In this document: in pieces, positions 1 through 8,231 of the stretch
How the letters are laid out: each line of letters begins with the position of its first letter
How positions within the stretch are numbered: the stretch's first letter is position 1
Assembly (NCBI RefSeq): GCF_005250615.1
Contig: NZ_SULM01000003.1
Coordinates: 1 to 64,000 of the forward strand
DNA length: 64,000 nt
Source: Pseudomonas rhizoryzae
Lineage (GTDB): Bacteria > Pseudomonadota > Gammaproteobacteria > Pseudomonadales > Pseudomonadaceae
Direction of reading: 5' to 3'
The notes under the pieces: model-generated
Database searches by the model: none
What the model was told of the DNA's origin: nothing
What the model saw: only the letters and a program-made list of their open reading frames with translations
Translations under genes and position numbers: made by a program

Positions 1-314
1 CTGTTGGAGCCGTTGGCGGACTGCACGGCCAGGTCGCGGATACGCTGCAGGATGTTGGTGGACTGCTGCATGGCGCCTTCAGCGGTCTGCGACAGGGAGA
101 TACCGTCGTTGGCGTTGCGGGTCGCCTGGTTCAAACCGTTGATCTGGTTGGTCAGACGGTTGGAAATCTGCAGGCCGGCGGCATCGTCCTTGGCGCTGTT
201 GATACGGCTACCGGTGGACAGACGCTGCATGGAAGTGGCCAGGGAGCTGGACGCGTTCTGCAGGTTACGCTGGGTGTTCAGAGACGGGATGTTGGTATTG
301 ACGGTAAGGGCCAT
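1..314 (-). CDS. fliC: Flagellin FliC, N-terminal part (truncated by window edge)
   Basis: This is the 5' end of a flagellin gene; only the first 104 or so residues are inside the window. The visible part begins [18 protein letters not shown] and continues through the conserved D0/D1 helices ([20 protein letters not shown], then [20 protein letters not shown]), which are typical of bacterial flagellin and mediate filament polymerisation. The ATG at 314 follows a GGAGGA ribosome binding site. A FliA-type promoter lies at 404-430. The gene sits next to a sugar biosynthesis island, which suggests the exported flagellin is glycosylated; the variable central domain that would carry the glycans is outside the window. 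Confidence 0.95.
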   Translation of the reverse strand, partial: MALTVNTNIPSLNTQRNLQNASSSLATSMQRLSTGSRINSAKDDAAGLQISNRLTNQINGLNQATRNANDGISLSQTAEGAMQQSTNILQRIRDLAVQSANGSN

Positions 315-340
315 GGTGGCGTCCTCCAGTAGAACCTTGT

Positions 341-379
341 GTGCCTGAGCATGCGAGCGGGGCCTGCTTGCTCAGGCAC
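341..379 (-). other. Stem-loop in the fliC 5' leader
   Basis: A perfect 10-bp inverted repeat, GTGCCTGAGC at 341-350 and GCTCAGGCAC at 370-379, lies between the predicted fliC transcription start (about 397) and the ribosome binding site at 322-327. It would form a hairpin in the roughly 83-nt leader. A role in mRNA stability or translation timing is inference. Confidence 0.5.
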
Positions 380-403
380 CCCTGTAATTCGCATTCAAGA
401 GGT

Positions 404-430
404 TTATCGGTGCTTATCGTCAAACCTTTA
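404..430 (-). promoter_or_regulatory. Sigma-28 (FliA) promoter of fliC
   Basis: On the minus strand the sequence reads TAAAGGTT, 11 bases, then ACCGATAA. The FliA consensus is TAAAGTTT-N11-GCCGATAA. The spacing is exact and 14 of 16 specified bases agree. Late flagellin expression from FliA is the norm in polar-flagellated Pseudomonas. Confidence 0.9.
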
Positions 431-593
431 GAGTTTTTAGCGAATTTTCTTCGCTAGAAGCTTGACAGCAAGCAACATACCGATTCGTGCAAAAGGGTTA
501 TCGACAGACGTAGCGATTTATTTAGCCCTACCGAAAGGATTTAGCGGGCGACTGACGCAGCGCTCTACGGCGGTCATCGTTTAACGCCTTGGC

Positions 594-621
594 AAAATAA
601 AAAGCGCCCGCTAAGGGGCGC
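594..621 (-). terminator. Rho-independent terminator after the glycosyltransferase gene
   Basis: GCGCCC (604-609) and GGGCGC (616-621) form a 6-bp stem. On the minus strand it is followed by a T-rich run (complement of 594-603). It lies about 50 bp past the stop codon of the glycosyltransferase and separates the sugar island from fliC. Confidence 0.75.
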
Positions 622-671
622 CTATGAGCTAGCTGGGCAGTAATAACGCCAGGGCGACGTACTGCCTAAAG

Positions 672-3600
672 TCAGTCAGGTAGCCAGGCGGCTCGCCACG
701 CCAGCAGGTTCTCACCCTCCAGCATCCACTGGCCGAGCACCTGCTGACGCAGGAGATCGCCTTGCCGCGCCGTGGCGTCGAGATCCGCCAGCTGTCCTCC
801 GATGGCGTCGCACCAATCCTTGAACCTGTTGCGTACCCGAATGACCGGCAGATCACCCTGGTAGGGTTCCAGGTCAGAACAGATCACCGGAAAGCCACAG
901 GCACCGTACTCGAGCAATCGCAGATTGGTCTTGCAGCGGTTGAAGAGGTTGTCTTCCAGGGGGGCTATGGCCAAGTCCAAGTTAAGGCTAGCGAGCTTCG
1001 CCGGGTAGCGTTCGATGGGAACACCCGCATGGAACTCGTGAACGAAAGGCCTGAGCCGCTCCGGGCACATGCCGAAGAAAACCCATTCCACCTCGTCGGC
1101 TAGCGCCATTACGACGTCCGCCACCAGTTCTAGATCGCCGGTATGGCTGATGCCGCCGCCCCAACCGACCCTCGGCTTGCGGCCCTGGCGCCGCTGGCTC
1201 TGACGTCCGGCCCACCAACGCGGTGGAAGGAAGTTCGGCACCACGCGGATATCCTCGTTCATGCCCGCCAACGCCGCACCTAGGGCCGGTGTGGAGACCA
1301 CCAGTCGATGGCAGAGGGATACAGACTGGCGCAGCGCCTTGAGGATGTCTTTTGGAATGGAGGCGCGATAGATACTCTTGAGCGGTAGGTTGGGAAGGTA
1401 ATCGTCCAGCTCGGACACCATGAACGTGCGCGACAGCGTACGTAGACGCTGCAAACTTTCCCGTTGGTCATCGGTGAGCTGGCGTTGAAGCACGAGCGTT
1501 TCGACATCGAAGCGCTCCAGCTCCAGCGGATCGGGATGCTGGTTACACACCTGTCCTTCGACCAGACCGGCCTCGCGAAGAGCGACCAGCGGCTGACGAA
1601 TCCGATAGTGACCACAGCCTGCCTCGTCGGCGGGACAGACGAAGATCTGCGGCAATGCCGGGTCCTGCACACGACGTCCGCCATATCCGAAGGTAAACCC
1701 CGTGCCCTCCAATGACAGATGACGGTTATAGCTGGGATCCTTGGCCAGCAGCGGCAGCCAGCGCCGCTGCATTTCATCGCGCTCCGCATCGAGTCTGGCC
1801 TGGCGATCGGCTTCTTCGAGCGCCAGAACGGCGAGTTCGACCCCTTCGCGCCTAATCAGGCTATGGGGCGTCCAGACGTTCAGCCAACCGGCTGCGCGCA
1901 ATCTCAAACAAAGGTCGACCTCACCATGGAAGGAGGTGAGTTGTGCCTCATCCAGTCCACCTACCGCCAGGTAGGCCTCACGCCGCAGCAACAGGCAAGC
2001 CTTGCCCAAGGCACTGTAGTTCTGAGTGACCTGCAGGCGATTGAGATAGCCGGTACTGGGAGCGGGTTCACCGGCGAAGACCCGTCCCGCGACCTGATCG
2101 AGTCCCAGCACGAGACCTGCCTGTTCGACCGTCTCGTGCCGATCAAGAATCTTGCCGCCGACGGCGCCCACCTCGGGTCGTTGGGCCTGGTTGACCAATT
2201 CGTCGAGCCACTCCGGCTGGATGATTTCCGCATCCTGGGCGAGCAGCAGCAGATAGGGGCTTTCGATCGCCTGGGCCACGGCGTTGACCAGGGCCGAGTA
2301 ATTGAACGGACCGGCAAAGCGCCAGACCTTAACCTCTTCGCTCTGCAGCTCCTCGATTCCCTGCAACCACTGTTGCGTTGCCGCATCCTGGCTTTCGCAA
2401 TCCACCAGCAGGATCTCGTAGCAGGGGTAGCGGGTCTGGGCCAGTAGGCTATCCAACAGACGCTGAATGGCGTCCAGATGATCGCGCACCGCCACGACAA
2501 TGGAGACCTTGGGGCGCTCCGGATGACCGTAGTCGATACGATAGCGGCCCGGCAGCGTCAACTGTACCTCGGCCTGGAAGCCTCGTGCCTGCAGGTGCCG
2601 CTCCAGCGCCACCTGTTCATGGGGATTGAACTGCAGCGACGGCGCCGCGGCCGTCAGCAGTACCTCGTCGAGATGTTCCAGGCCGACCAGGCCTTCCTGC
2701 TCCACCAAGCGCAGGATCAGATCCAGTTCAGCGGCCCCGACGAATACCGGATCGAAGCCACCTGCGGCGAGGAATATCTCGCGCTTGAAGAACCAGCGCT
2801 GACTCAGGCTCAGCGGAAAGCCGAGCAGCAGATCCAAATTGAAATCGGGTTTGAAACAGGCGCCCCGGACACCGCTCGCCGAGCGCTGGAACTCATCGGC
2901 GTAAAGGGCTCGACAGTCTGGCCGCGTCGCCAATGTCCGGGCCACCGCGAGCAGGCCGCCAGGGGTGAACTCGACGCCGGCATCCACCAATTGCAGCCAA
3001 TCCGCCGAAGCGGCGGCAGCCCAGGTATTGATCGCGGACAGCTGCTCGGCTTCGGGTACGCACAGCCATTCCACGGTGGCATGCGCTGGCGCCGCCAGGG
3101 CACTCACCACCAGGGTCAGGCGGTACGGATAGAGATTGGCCTCGAGACTGGCCAGAGTCGCCTGTAACGCCGGCATCCCTGCCCCTCGATCCAGCACCAG
3201 GGTCGCCAGGCGCGGCGGCCGAGGTTGTTGACGATCGAGATCCTCGAGAATCCGCGCCAATACCCTACCCCGTGGCGTACCGGACTCCAGCCAGGTTTCC
3301 AACCGGTCACCCATCACCAGCCGCTGCGGCTCCGCGAGCGCCAGGCGCTGCATCAGCTGCGCCACCTGACTCGTCGAATCCACCGGCAAGCCCGCGACGA
3401 AGGCGGTGCCGCGCGCTAGCATGGTTTGTCGGTGGGCTTCATCGAACAGCAGGCGGCGAATGGCGTTGACCAGGTCGTTGGCGGCTACGGTATCCACCCC
3501 CTGAGCGGGAACCAAACCAGGACCGTAGAAGAAGCCGGTCTCGGTCATGAGATTGAGCACTGGCGTTCCTACCAGCAGAGCCTCCACCTGTAGACCCGAC

Positions 3601-4607
3601 TCCACCGCCACCACGACGTCGGCAGCGAGCAGGAACGGCAACGGATCACCGTCGGCATACCTGAAGGCATCTTGTGCCAGGGCATAGTCGGCGGCCAGCG
3701 CTTGCACCTGTTCGATACCGAAGCGGCCCTGGGGACGGCGCCCCTTGATGATGACCTGAACCTCATGGCCCAACTCACGAATCGTTTGCAGATAGGCGCG
3801 CAGCACCTGCTCGTCCAGGCTCAACTCGGGCGGCAGCCAGTGCTCGGACACCAGGGTGGTGCCCAGGACCACGAGCGGACGATCCGGCTGCAAGCCCAAT
3901 TCCAGGCAGAGGCTGGCCCGCATCCTGGCGCGCTCGCCGCGCTGTTCGAGCAGTTGGTCGAATTGAGGTAGGCCGAGCACATGCAGGCGCTCGGCGGCGA
4001 AGCCCGCATCACCGTAGAGCTGCCGGCTATCCTCCGACCAGACCACCATCTGCTCGGAGTTCTGCTGGTCATGCACCGTGTAGGGGTAGCACAAGGTCGG
4101 ATTGTGCTCCAGGTGCAGCGAGGGAATGCCCCGGGCCTTGGCCCAGGCCACGCAGGTCTTGGAGGCGAACATCCAGTCTTCGTTGACGGCAACCAGCTCG
4201 ATCTCGTAGCTGGCGGCCAGTCGATCCAGGGCTTCGACCAGCGCAAAGGCGGTCGGCAAGGTGGCGGCGGTGACATCCCAGAGAGGCTCGGCCAGCTGCT
4301 GCCAAGAACCGCCGGCAGCATCGAGCTCGCGCTGCATGCCCTGCTCCACTGCACTGGAAAATGCCGCGGGTATCCGCTTCTCGAATTCCTCTCTAGCCGC
4401 CGCGAGACCACCCTCGAGCAAGGAGTCGAGCACCAGCAGCTCGCTGCCGTGGCATTTCAGGAGGTCTTCCAGCTCGGGAACGACGAAGCCCCGGAAGGTA
4501 ATCACTACCCGCGGACCAGCGGCGTTGAGATAGCGCTCCAGCAGCGGCAGGTTCTTGGGCCAGAATTGGGTGATCAAGGCGCGGGTTGGCTTAGACATGG
4601 GACTCAT
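672..4607 (-). CDS. Giant multi-module glycosyltransferase (flagellin glycosylation)
   Basis: A protein of about 1311 residues with several glycosyltransferase-like modules. The first 480 or so residues look like a GT-B/CDP-glycerol-transferase-type fold (VVLGTTLVSEHW, IIKGRRPQGR). Next come a degenerate GT2-like segment (about 500-720) and a second GT2 segment (about 735-1000: VSIVVAVRDHLDAIQRLLDS, LLVDCESQD). A C-terminal GT4-like module follows (CGHYRIRQPLVALREAG, GWGGGISHTGDLELV, NLRLLEYGACGFPVICSD). The ATG at 4607 overlaps the stop of the upstream gene (ATGA); an in-frame ATG at 4598 is an alternative. It is the only glycosyltransferase in the pseudaminic acid island and the gene closest to fliC, so it is the best candidate for flagellin glycosyltransferase (FgtA-like role). 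The acceptor and donor are inferred. Confidence 0.8.
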   Translation of the reverse strand: MSPMSKPTRALITQFWPKNLPLLERYLNAAGPRVVITFRGFVVPELEDLLKCHGSELLVLDSLLEGGLAAAREEFEKRIPAAFSSAVEQGMQRELDAAGGSWQQLAEPLWDVTAATLPTAFALVEALDRLAASYEIELVAVNEDWMFASKTCVAWAKARGIPSLHLEHNPTLCYPYTVHDQQNSEQMVVWSEDSRQLYGDAGFAAERLHVLGLPQFDQLLEQRGERARMRASLCLELGLQPDRPLVVLGTTLVSEHWLPPELSLDEQVLRAYLQTIRELGHEVQVIIKGRRPQGRFGIEQVQALAADYALAQDAFRYADGDPLPFLLAADVVVAVESGLQVEALLVGTPVLNLMTETGFFYGPGLVPAQGVDTVAANDLVNAIRRLLFDEAHRQTMLARGTAFVAGLPVDSTSQVAQLMQRLALAEPQRLVMGDRLETWLESGTPRGRVLARILEDLDRQQPRPPRLATLVLDRGAGMPALQATLASLEANLYPYRLTLVVSALAAPAHATVEWLCVPEAEQLSAINTWAAAASADWLQLVDAGVEFTPGGLLAVARTLATRPDCRALYADEFQRSASGVRGACFKPDFNLDLLLGFPLSLSQRWFFKREIFLAAGGFDPVFVGAAELDLILRLVEQEGLVGLEHLDEVLLTAAAPSLQFNPHEQVALERHLQARGFQAEVQLTLPGRYRIDYGHPERPKVSIVVAVRDHLDAIQRLLDSLLAQTRYPCYEILLVDCESQDAATQQWLQGIEELQSEEVKVWRFAGPFNYSALVNAVAQAIESPYLLLLAQDAEIIQPEWLDELVNQAQRPEVGAVGGKILDRHETVEQAGLVLGLDQVAGRVFAGEPAPSTGYLNRLQVTQNYSALGKACLLLRREAYLAVGGLDEAQLTSFHGEVDLCLRLRAAGWLNVWTPHSLIRREGVELAVLALEEADRQARLDAERDEMQRRWLPLLAKDPSYNRHLSLEGTGFTFGYGGRRVQDPALPQIFVCPADEAGCGHYRIRQPLVALREAGLVEGQVCNQHPDPLELERFDVETLVLQRQLTDDQRESLQRLRTLSRTFMVSELDDYLPNLPLKSIYRASIPKDILKALRQSVSLCHRLVVSTPALGAALAGMNEDIRVVPNFLPPRWWAGRQSQRRQGRKPRVGWGGGISHTGDLELVADVVMALADEVEWVFFGMCPERLRPFVHEFHAGVPIERYPAKLASLNLDLAIAPLEDNLFNRCKTNLRLLEYGACGFPVICSDLEPYQGDLPVIRVRNRFKDWCDAIGGQLADLDATARQGDLLRQQVLGQWMLEGENLLAWRAAWLPD

Positions 4608-5158
4608 TCGGCCAGGAAAGCATTGAAGAGAGCGTTCAACAGCTGCGGAACGGCCTGGTAATCCACGATCGCGCCGAGGTCGACGCCCTTGTAGTGGCAG
4701 GCCGCTCTGACATCCGGTTGCCGCTGCCACGCCTGCAAGCACTGGAGAACGCTGAAATCCGCATGGTACTTGCGATGCCAGCGGGTAAAGTCAGACCAAT
4801 AGGCCGCGCCGAGCAGAGGCGTCAGATCGGGTAGGCTGGCCAGTGACGTGGGCTGCGGTCCCTCCCGGAAGAACCAGAGGATGAACAGGAAAAAGCGATT
4901 GCGGGGTGCTTGCAGATGCGGGCGCAGCCCCGCGATCAGCTCCGCCTGAGTCAGCGCGGGCTGCCCCGGTAGCGTCTCGAGAAAGGCCAGGAAATCGGCG
5001 AATTCCGGATCGGTCTGGCGATAGCCAAGCCACCGCCGCCACAGTGAGGGCCAGTAACCGCAGGACTGGGTAGGCTCGAACGCCTCGAACCCAGGAGGCA
5101 GCAAAGGCCGCCAGACGGGCCTGGACTGCATGGAGGAAGGAAGAACGAAGCCGACCAT
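4604..5158 (-). CDS. Hypothetical protein of the flagellar sugar island
   Basis: A 184-residue protein that I do not recognise. It is rich in Trp, Pro and Leu, with no signal peptide or clear membrane segment and no catalytic motif that I can identify. It lies between the dioxygenase gene (80-bp gap) and the giant glycosyltransferase, whose start overlaps its stop (ATGA). This suggests translational coupling and a role tied to that enzyme, for example as a partner protein, but that is inference. The start is uncertain: the ATG at 5158 has only a weak CAGG upstream, and a second ATG lies nine codons in. Confidence 0.65.
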   Translation of the reverse strand: MVGFVLPSSMQSRPVWRPLLPPGFEAFEPTQSCGYWPSLWRRWLGYRQTDPEFADFLAFLETLPGQPALTQAELIAGLRPHLQAPRNRFFLFILWFFREGPQPTSLASLPDLTPLLGAAYWSDFTRWHRKYHADFSVLQCLQAWQRQPDVRAACHYKGVDLGAIVDYQAVPQLLNALFNAFLAE

Positions 5159-5237
5159 AGACTACCTGCGTGACGACTGTCCGGCGCCCAAGGCGATGCC
5201 GTACAGAAAGTTGACGGATCCGGTCGCGGAGCAAGAT

Positions 5238-6008
5238 TCACACCAGCAGCTTGAATCCCGCCTGCTGGGCCAATTGCTGAACCCTGTCGGGAAAGCGAAA
5301 GCCCTGCATGAAGAGATAGCCCGAGCGCCCGCGAATGAAATCGAGATAGGACCGCGCATGGCCGTTGTTGCGAGAGGCCATGAAGAAGACCCCGTACTTG
5401 TCATGGGTCTTGGGCACCGGCACGGTGGGCCAGCAGGCCTTGTGATCCAGGCGGGTATTGAAGATCACCAGGTCGCCCGCCTCGCTCGGTACCCGATAGC
5501 CTTGCTGGCTTTCGTCGTACCAGCGCATGTCGACCTGATGGGAGCCGGGGATGACTTCGACGCCGCCACCGTATTCAGGGGAGTTGGTCTGAAAGTACCA
5601 GGCGATCTGGACGATGTCGCAGTCCGGCTCCCAGTGGAAGCTGTGTCCGGCCTTCTGCTGGGAGTCGGTGTCCTTGTGCCAGGTGCCATAGCCACGCCGA
5701 TGCATGGCCGATTCCGGCAACAGGATAAAATCCTCGCCCAGGAGGATCTGCAGGACGGCGACCATCTGCGACTCGAACAGCCTCTGCCAGACCACCGGAT
5801 AGCGATTGAAGACATCGATCCGGATGTCCCCCAGGCGGGGATGCTCGTAGATATCCCCCTCGTAGCGCGGCTGATGATCGAACAGGGCGCCCATCTCGTT
5901 GCGCAGGCCGGAAATCTCCTCGCGCGGCAACAATTCCTTGATCAGGGCGAAACCGTTGCGCTGGTAACTCTGCCGCAGGGAGCAGGCGAAGTCTTCGTAC
6001 TCAGACAT
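5238..6008 (-). CDS. Phytanoyl-CoA dioxygenase (PhyH) family Fe(II)/2-oxoglutarate oxygenase
   Basis: A 256-residue protein with the PhyH-family iron-binding pattern: His111 and Asp113 in TWHKDTD, and a distal His189 in RLDHKACWP. GGGVEVIPGSH is also typical of this fold. Members hydroxylate small molecules using 2-oxoglutarate and O2. It overlaps the upstream methyltransferase by 8 bp within the pseudaminic acid island, so I infer that it hydroxylates a sugar or its substituent. Hydroxylated acyl or hydroxymethyl decorations are possible products; the substrate is unknown. It is cytoplasmic, with no signal peptide. Confidence 0.8.
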   Translation of the reverse strand: MSEYEDFACSLRQSYQRNGFALIKELLPREEISGLRNEMGALFDHQPRYEGDIYEHPRLGDIRIDVFNRYPVVWQRLFESQMVAVLQILLGEDFILLPESAMHRRGYGTWHKDTDSQQKAGHSFHWEPDCDIVQIAWYFQTNSPEYGGGVEVIPGSHQVDMRWYDESQQGYRVPSEAGDLVIFNTRLDHKACWPTVPVPKTHDKYGVFFMASRNNGHARSYLDFIRGRSGYLFMQGFRFPDRVQQLAQQAGFKLLV

Positions 6009-7023
6009 GGCGAACGATCTCCTCGGGCATGGGCTTGCGCGCCATCACCCACATGTGGGACGACATTCCCGAGCGGGCCAGGAAGTCCTGGAAGGCCTCG
6101 CCCACCTCGGCTCTACGGGTGAACAACACCTCGTGCAGGAAGGGGTCCAGCTGCTTTTCCGCCGCCCTGGCGGCCAGTCCCTTGGCGACCAACTCCACAT
6201 CCAGGCGACCGGGGGTGAAGCAGTCCAGCACCTGTAGTCCGCAACGCTGCAACAGCTGTGGCAGGGACCTCGTGTTGAAGTAGTTGAGGTGTTCGTGGTC
6301 GACGCAGGGACTGTCGCGCCCGAGCTGCTGGACGTCGAAACCCTCGCCATTGGGACAGGTCAGGATGAGCGCGCCGCCTGGCCGCAGGAGCTGGCACAGG
6401 CTGTCGATCACCCGTCGCGGGGCGAACAGGTGCTCTATCACTTCGAAGGCAACGATCAGATCGAAACGGCGCGCGGTGGTCGCCGCATAATCTTCGACGC
6501 GCTGCTCCACCACTTCGAATCCCTGCTGCCGGCAAATCTCCGCGAGGGCAGGCGTCGGCTCGATGCCGACCACCTTGTCCCAGAGGCCGCGCGTCACCAT
6601 CTCTTGGCAGAAGGAGCCATAGCCCGCCCCTACCTCCAGGAGTTCGCCGAACGGCAGCGCCGTGCGCCGGCACAACTCCAGGGAGCGCTCCACCCGAGGC
6701 ACTATGACCGAGGCATGACGCGCCTTGGCCGAGGCCGGATAGATATGCTCGGCCCAGTAGGCGTAGTTCTGGCTCTGCCGATAGAAGTCGCCGAGCAATT
6801 GCTCGCTCGGGCGCGGATTGACGTAGAAGGTAGCGCAGGCCCGGCAATCGACGTAGCGAAAGCCGTTCTTCTCGAACTTGAAGCGCTCGTCGCGGCTACC
6901 GCAGGCCGGACAGGCCGCCTCGACGAACTCGTCGGCGCGGGCCAACAAGAGCGCTATGTCGTGCAACAGGGCCTGGCGCTGCCCATCGAGCAGCGCGGCG
7001 GGACGGATGTCGTCTTCTTTCAT
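6001..7023 (-). CDS. Class I SAM-dependent methyltransferase with N-terminal Cys4 motif
   Basis: A 340-residue protein. Residues 38-63 carry a CPAC...CRAC pattern likely to bind zinc. A class I methyltransferase fold follows, with the SAM-binding LLEVGAGYGSF near residue 130, acidic residues after the next strand (GIEPTP), and the post-motif LIVAFEVIEHLFAP. Similar two-part proteins occur in sugar and O-antigen clusters. The ATG at 7023 follows a GAGGGG ribosome site, 11 bp after the amidotransferase stop. In context it probably methylates the nonulosonic acid or an attached acyl group; this is inference. Confidence 0.8.
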   Translation of the reverse strand: MKEDDIRPAALLDGQRQALLHDIALLLARADEFVEAACPACGSRDERFKFEKNGFRYVDCRACATFYVNPRPSEQLLGDFYRQSQNYAYWAEHIYPASAKARHASVIVPRVERSLELCRRTALPFGELLEVGAGYGSFCQEMVTRGLWDKVVGIEPTPALAEICRQQGFEVVEQRVEDYAATTARRFDLIVAFEVIEHLFAPRRVIDSLCQLLRPGGALILTCPNGEGFDVQQLGRDSPCVDHEHLNYFNTRSLPQLLQRCGLQVLDCFTPGRLDVELVAKGLAARAAEKQLDPFLHEVLFTRRAEVGEAFQDFLARSGMSSHMWVMARKPMPEEIVRHV

Positions 7024-7034
7024 GGCTACGCCCC

Positions 7035-8222
7035 TCAACGCCGGTATTTCTGCTGCTGGTCCAGCGGCAGGTGAACGGGGCCGTAGGCGCTGGGCTCACC
7101 CCAGAGATTGTCCTTCCACCACTGGCCATCTTCGATCCACCAGACCCGCGGCGAGCGGAAGGTATCGGCGGTCTGCCAGAACTCGTCTTCGCTGAGCCCT
7201 ACGTAGTCCAGCCAGTGCTGTAGATCGCTGGAGACCACGTGGTCCATGCGGCGGACGATCTCCACGCCTTCCTCGCGGCTCAGATAACCCGCCCGGATGT
7301 CCTTGGAGGCATGGTCCGACGCCCGGCCGTAGCCGAACTTGATGAACTTGAGCAGATCGTGGACGCCGTTCTCGTAGCGGTCGTCCAGGTTGGACATCTG
7401 CCGGTAGGTGCGCTCGAACGGCTTGTCCGCCATCTTCCAGCCGTACTCCTGTTGTACCAGCCGGGTGTGCTGATTGGGGTCCCAGGGGAAGAAGTTGCCG
7501 ATATAAATCCCGCGTACCCCGGTCTTGAGGATGTCGGCATCGCTGGGGTAGCGCGCCCAGAGCAGGTCCTTCTCGCGCAGCGGTTCCCGGGGATCGCCGA
7601 GCATGTCGTGCCATTCGAAGCCGCGCAGGGCGTGCTCGTGGCGGACCCGGGCGCTGAATTCCACGTAATCGTCCGGATCGAACATGCCGGAGATGTCCCA
7701 GGCCGTCTCGCCCCAGATGATCAAGGGGATGTCGAACTTCACCGCCACCTGGATCGGATAGGTCATGATCCCACAGTGGGCATGCCAGTTCATGTCGCCC
7801 ATCTTGCGGAAGCACAGGCGATTCAGACGCTTGAGCACCTCGACGCTAGGGCCGAACACCTGGTGGTCGGCATCGAACACCTGGCGCATGCGGTCGCGGT
7901 TGTAGTCGCCCTCCGGCAGGTAGTTGTTGCCGTGGTAGGTGACCAGCAGCGGCTTGAGGCCGTATTGGCTGGCGATGACGTGGGCCTGGTAGTAGCTGTC
8001 CTTGCCGCCGCTGACCGGGATGATGCAGTCGTAGTTGTCGTTGCGCTTGCCTGCCCCGGTCTCCTCCAGCACCCGCTCGAAGCGCTTGCGGCGTTCATCC
8101 CAGAAGTTCGCCGGCAGTTGCGCGAATTGCTCCGCCACCTGGCAGGCCGAGCAGACCAGGTCGTCGTCAAGCGTCAGGTTGACACTGGCCTGGGGATAGA
8201 CACAGCGGCTGCAGTACCTCAT
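7035..8222 (-). CDS. N-acetyl sugar amidotransferase (WbpG/PseA family)
   Basis: A 395-residue protein of the family that turns an N-acetyl group on a sugar into an acetamidino group, using ammonia supplied by HisH/HisF-like partners. It has two CxxC pairs (Cys4/7 and Cys24/27) that probably bind zinc. It also has a PP-loop ATP pyrophosphatase motif SGGKDS at 71-76 for adenylating the amide. WbpG acts on B-band O-antigen sugars in P. aeruginosa, and PseA acts on pseudaminic acid in Campylobacter. The HisH and HisF paralogues just upstream and the Pse genes around it support a PseA-like role making Pse5Ac7Am. The exact acceptor position is inferred. Confidence 0.88.
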   Translation of the reverse strand: MRYCSRCVYPQASVNLTLDDDLVCSACQVAEQFAQLPANFWDERRKRFERVLEETGAGKRNDNYDCIIPVSGGKDSYYQAHVIASQYGLKPLLVTYHGNNYLPEGDYNRDRMRQVFDADHQVFGPSVEVLKRLNRLCFRKMGDMNWHAHCGIMTYPIQVAVKFDIPLIIWGETAWDISGMFDPDDYVEFSARVRHEHALRGFEWHDMLGDPREPLREKDLLWARYPSDADILKTGVRGIYIGNFFPWDPNQHTRLVQQEYGWKMADKPFERTYRQMSNLDDRYENGVHDLLKFIKFGYGRASDHASKDIRAGYLSREEGVEIVRRMDHVVSSDLQHWLDYVGLSEDEFWQTADTFRSPRVWWIEDGQWWKDNLWGEPSAYGPVHLPLDQQQKYRR

Positions 8223-8231
8223 GGAAGCCTC

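Larger units (their letters stand above)
315..671. other. fliC leader and promoter region, with terminator of the upstream gene
   Basis: This 357-bp stretch has no gene. It holds the fliC ribosome binding site and leader hairpin, the FliA promoter (404-430), an AT-rich segment, and the terminator of the glycosyltransferase gene (594-621). Nothing else was recognised between about 431 and 590. Confidence 0.7.
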
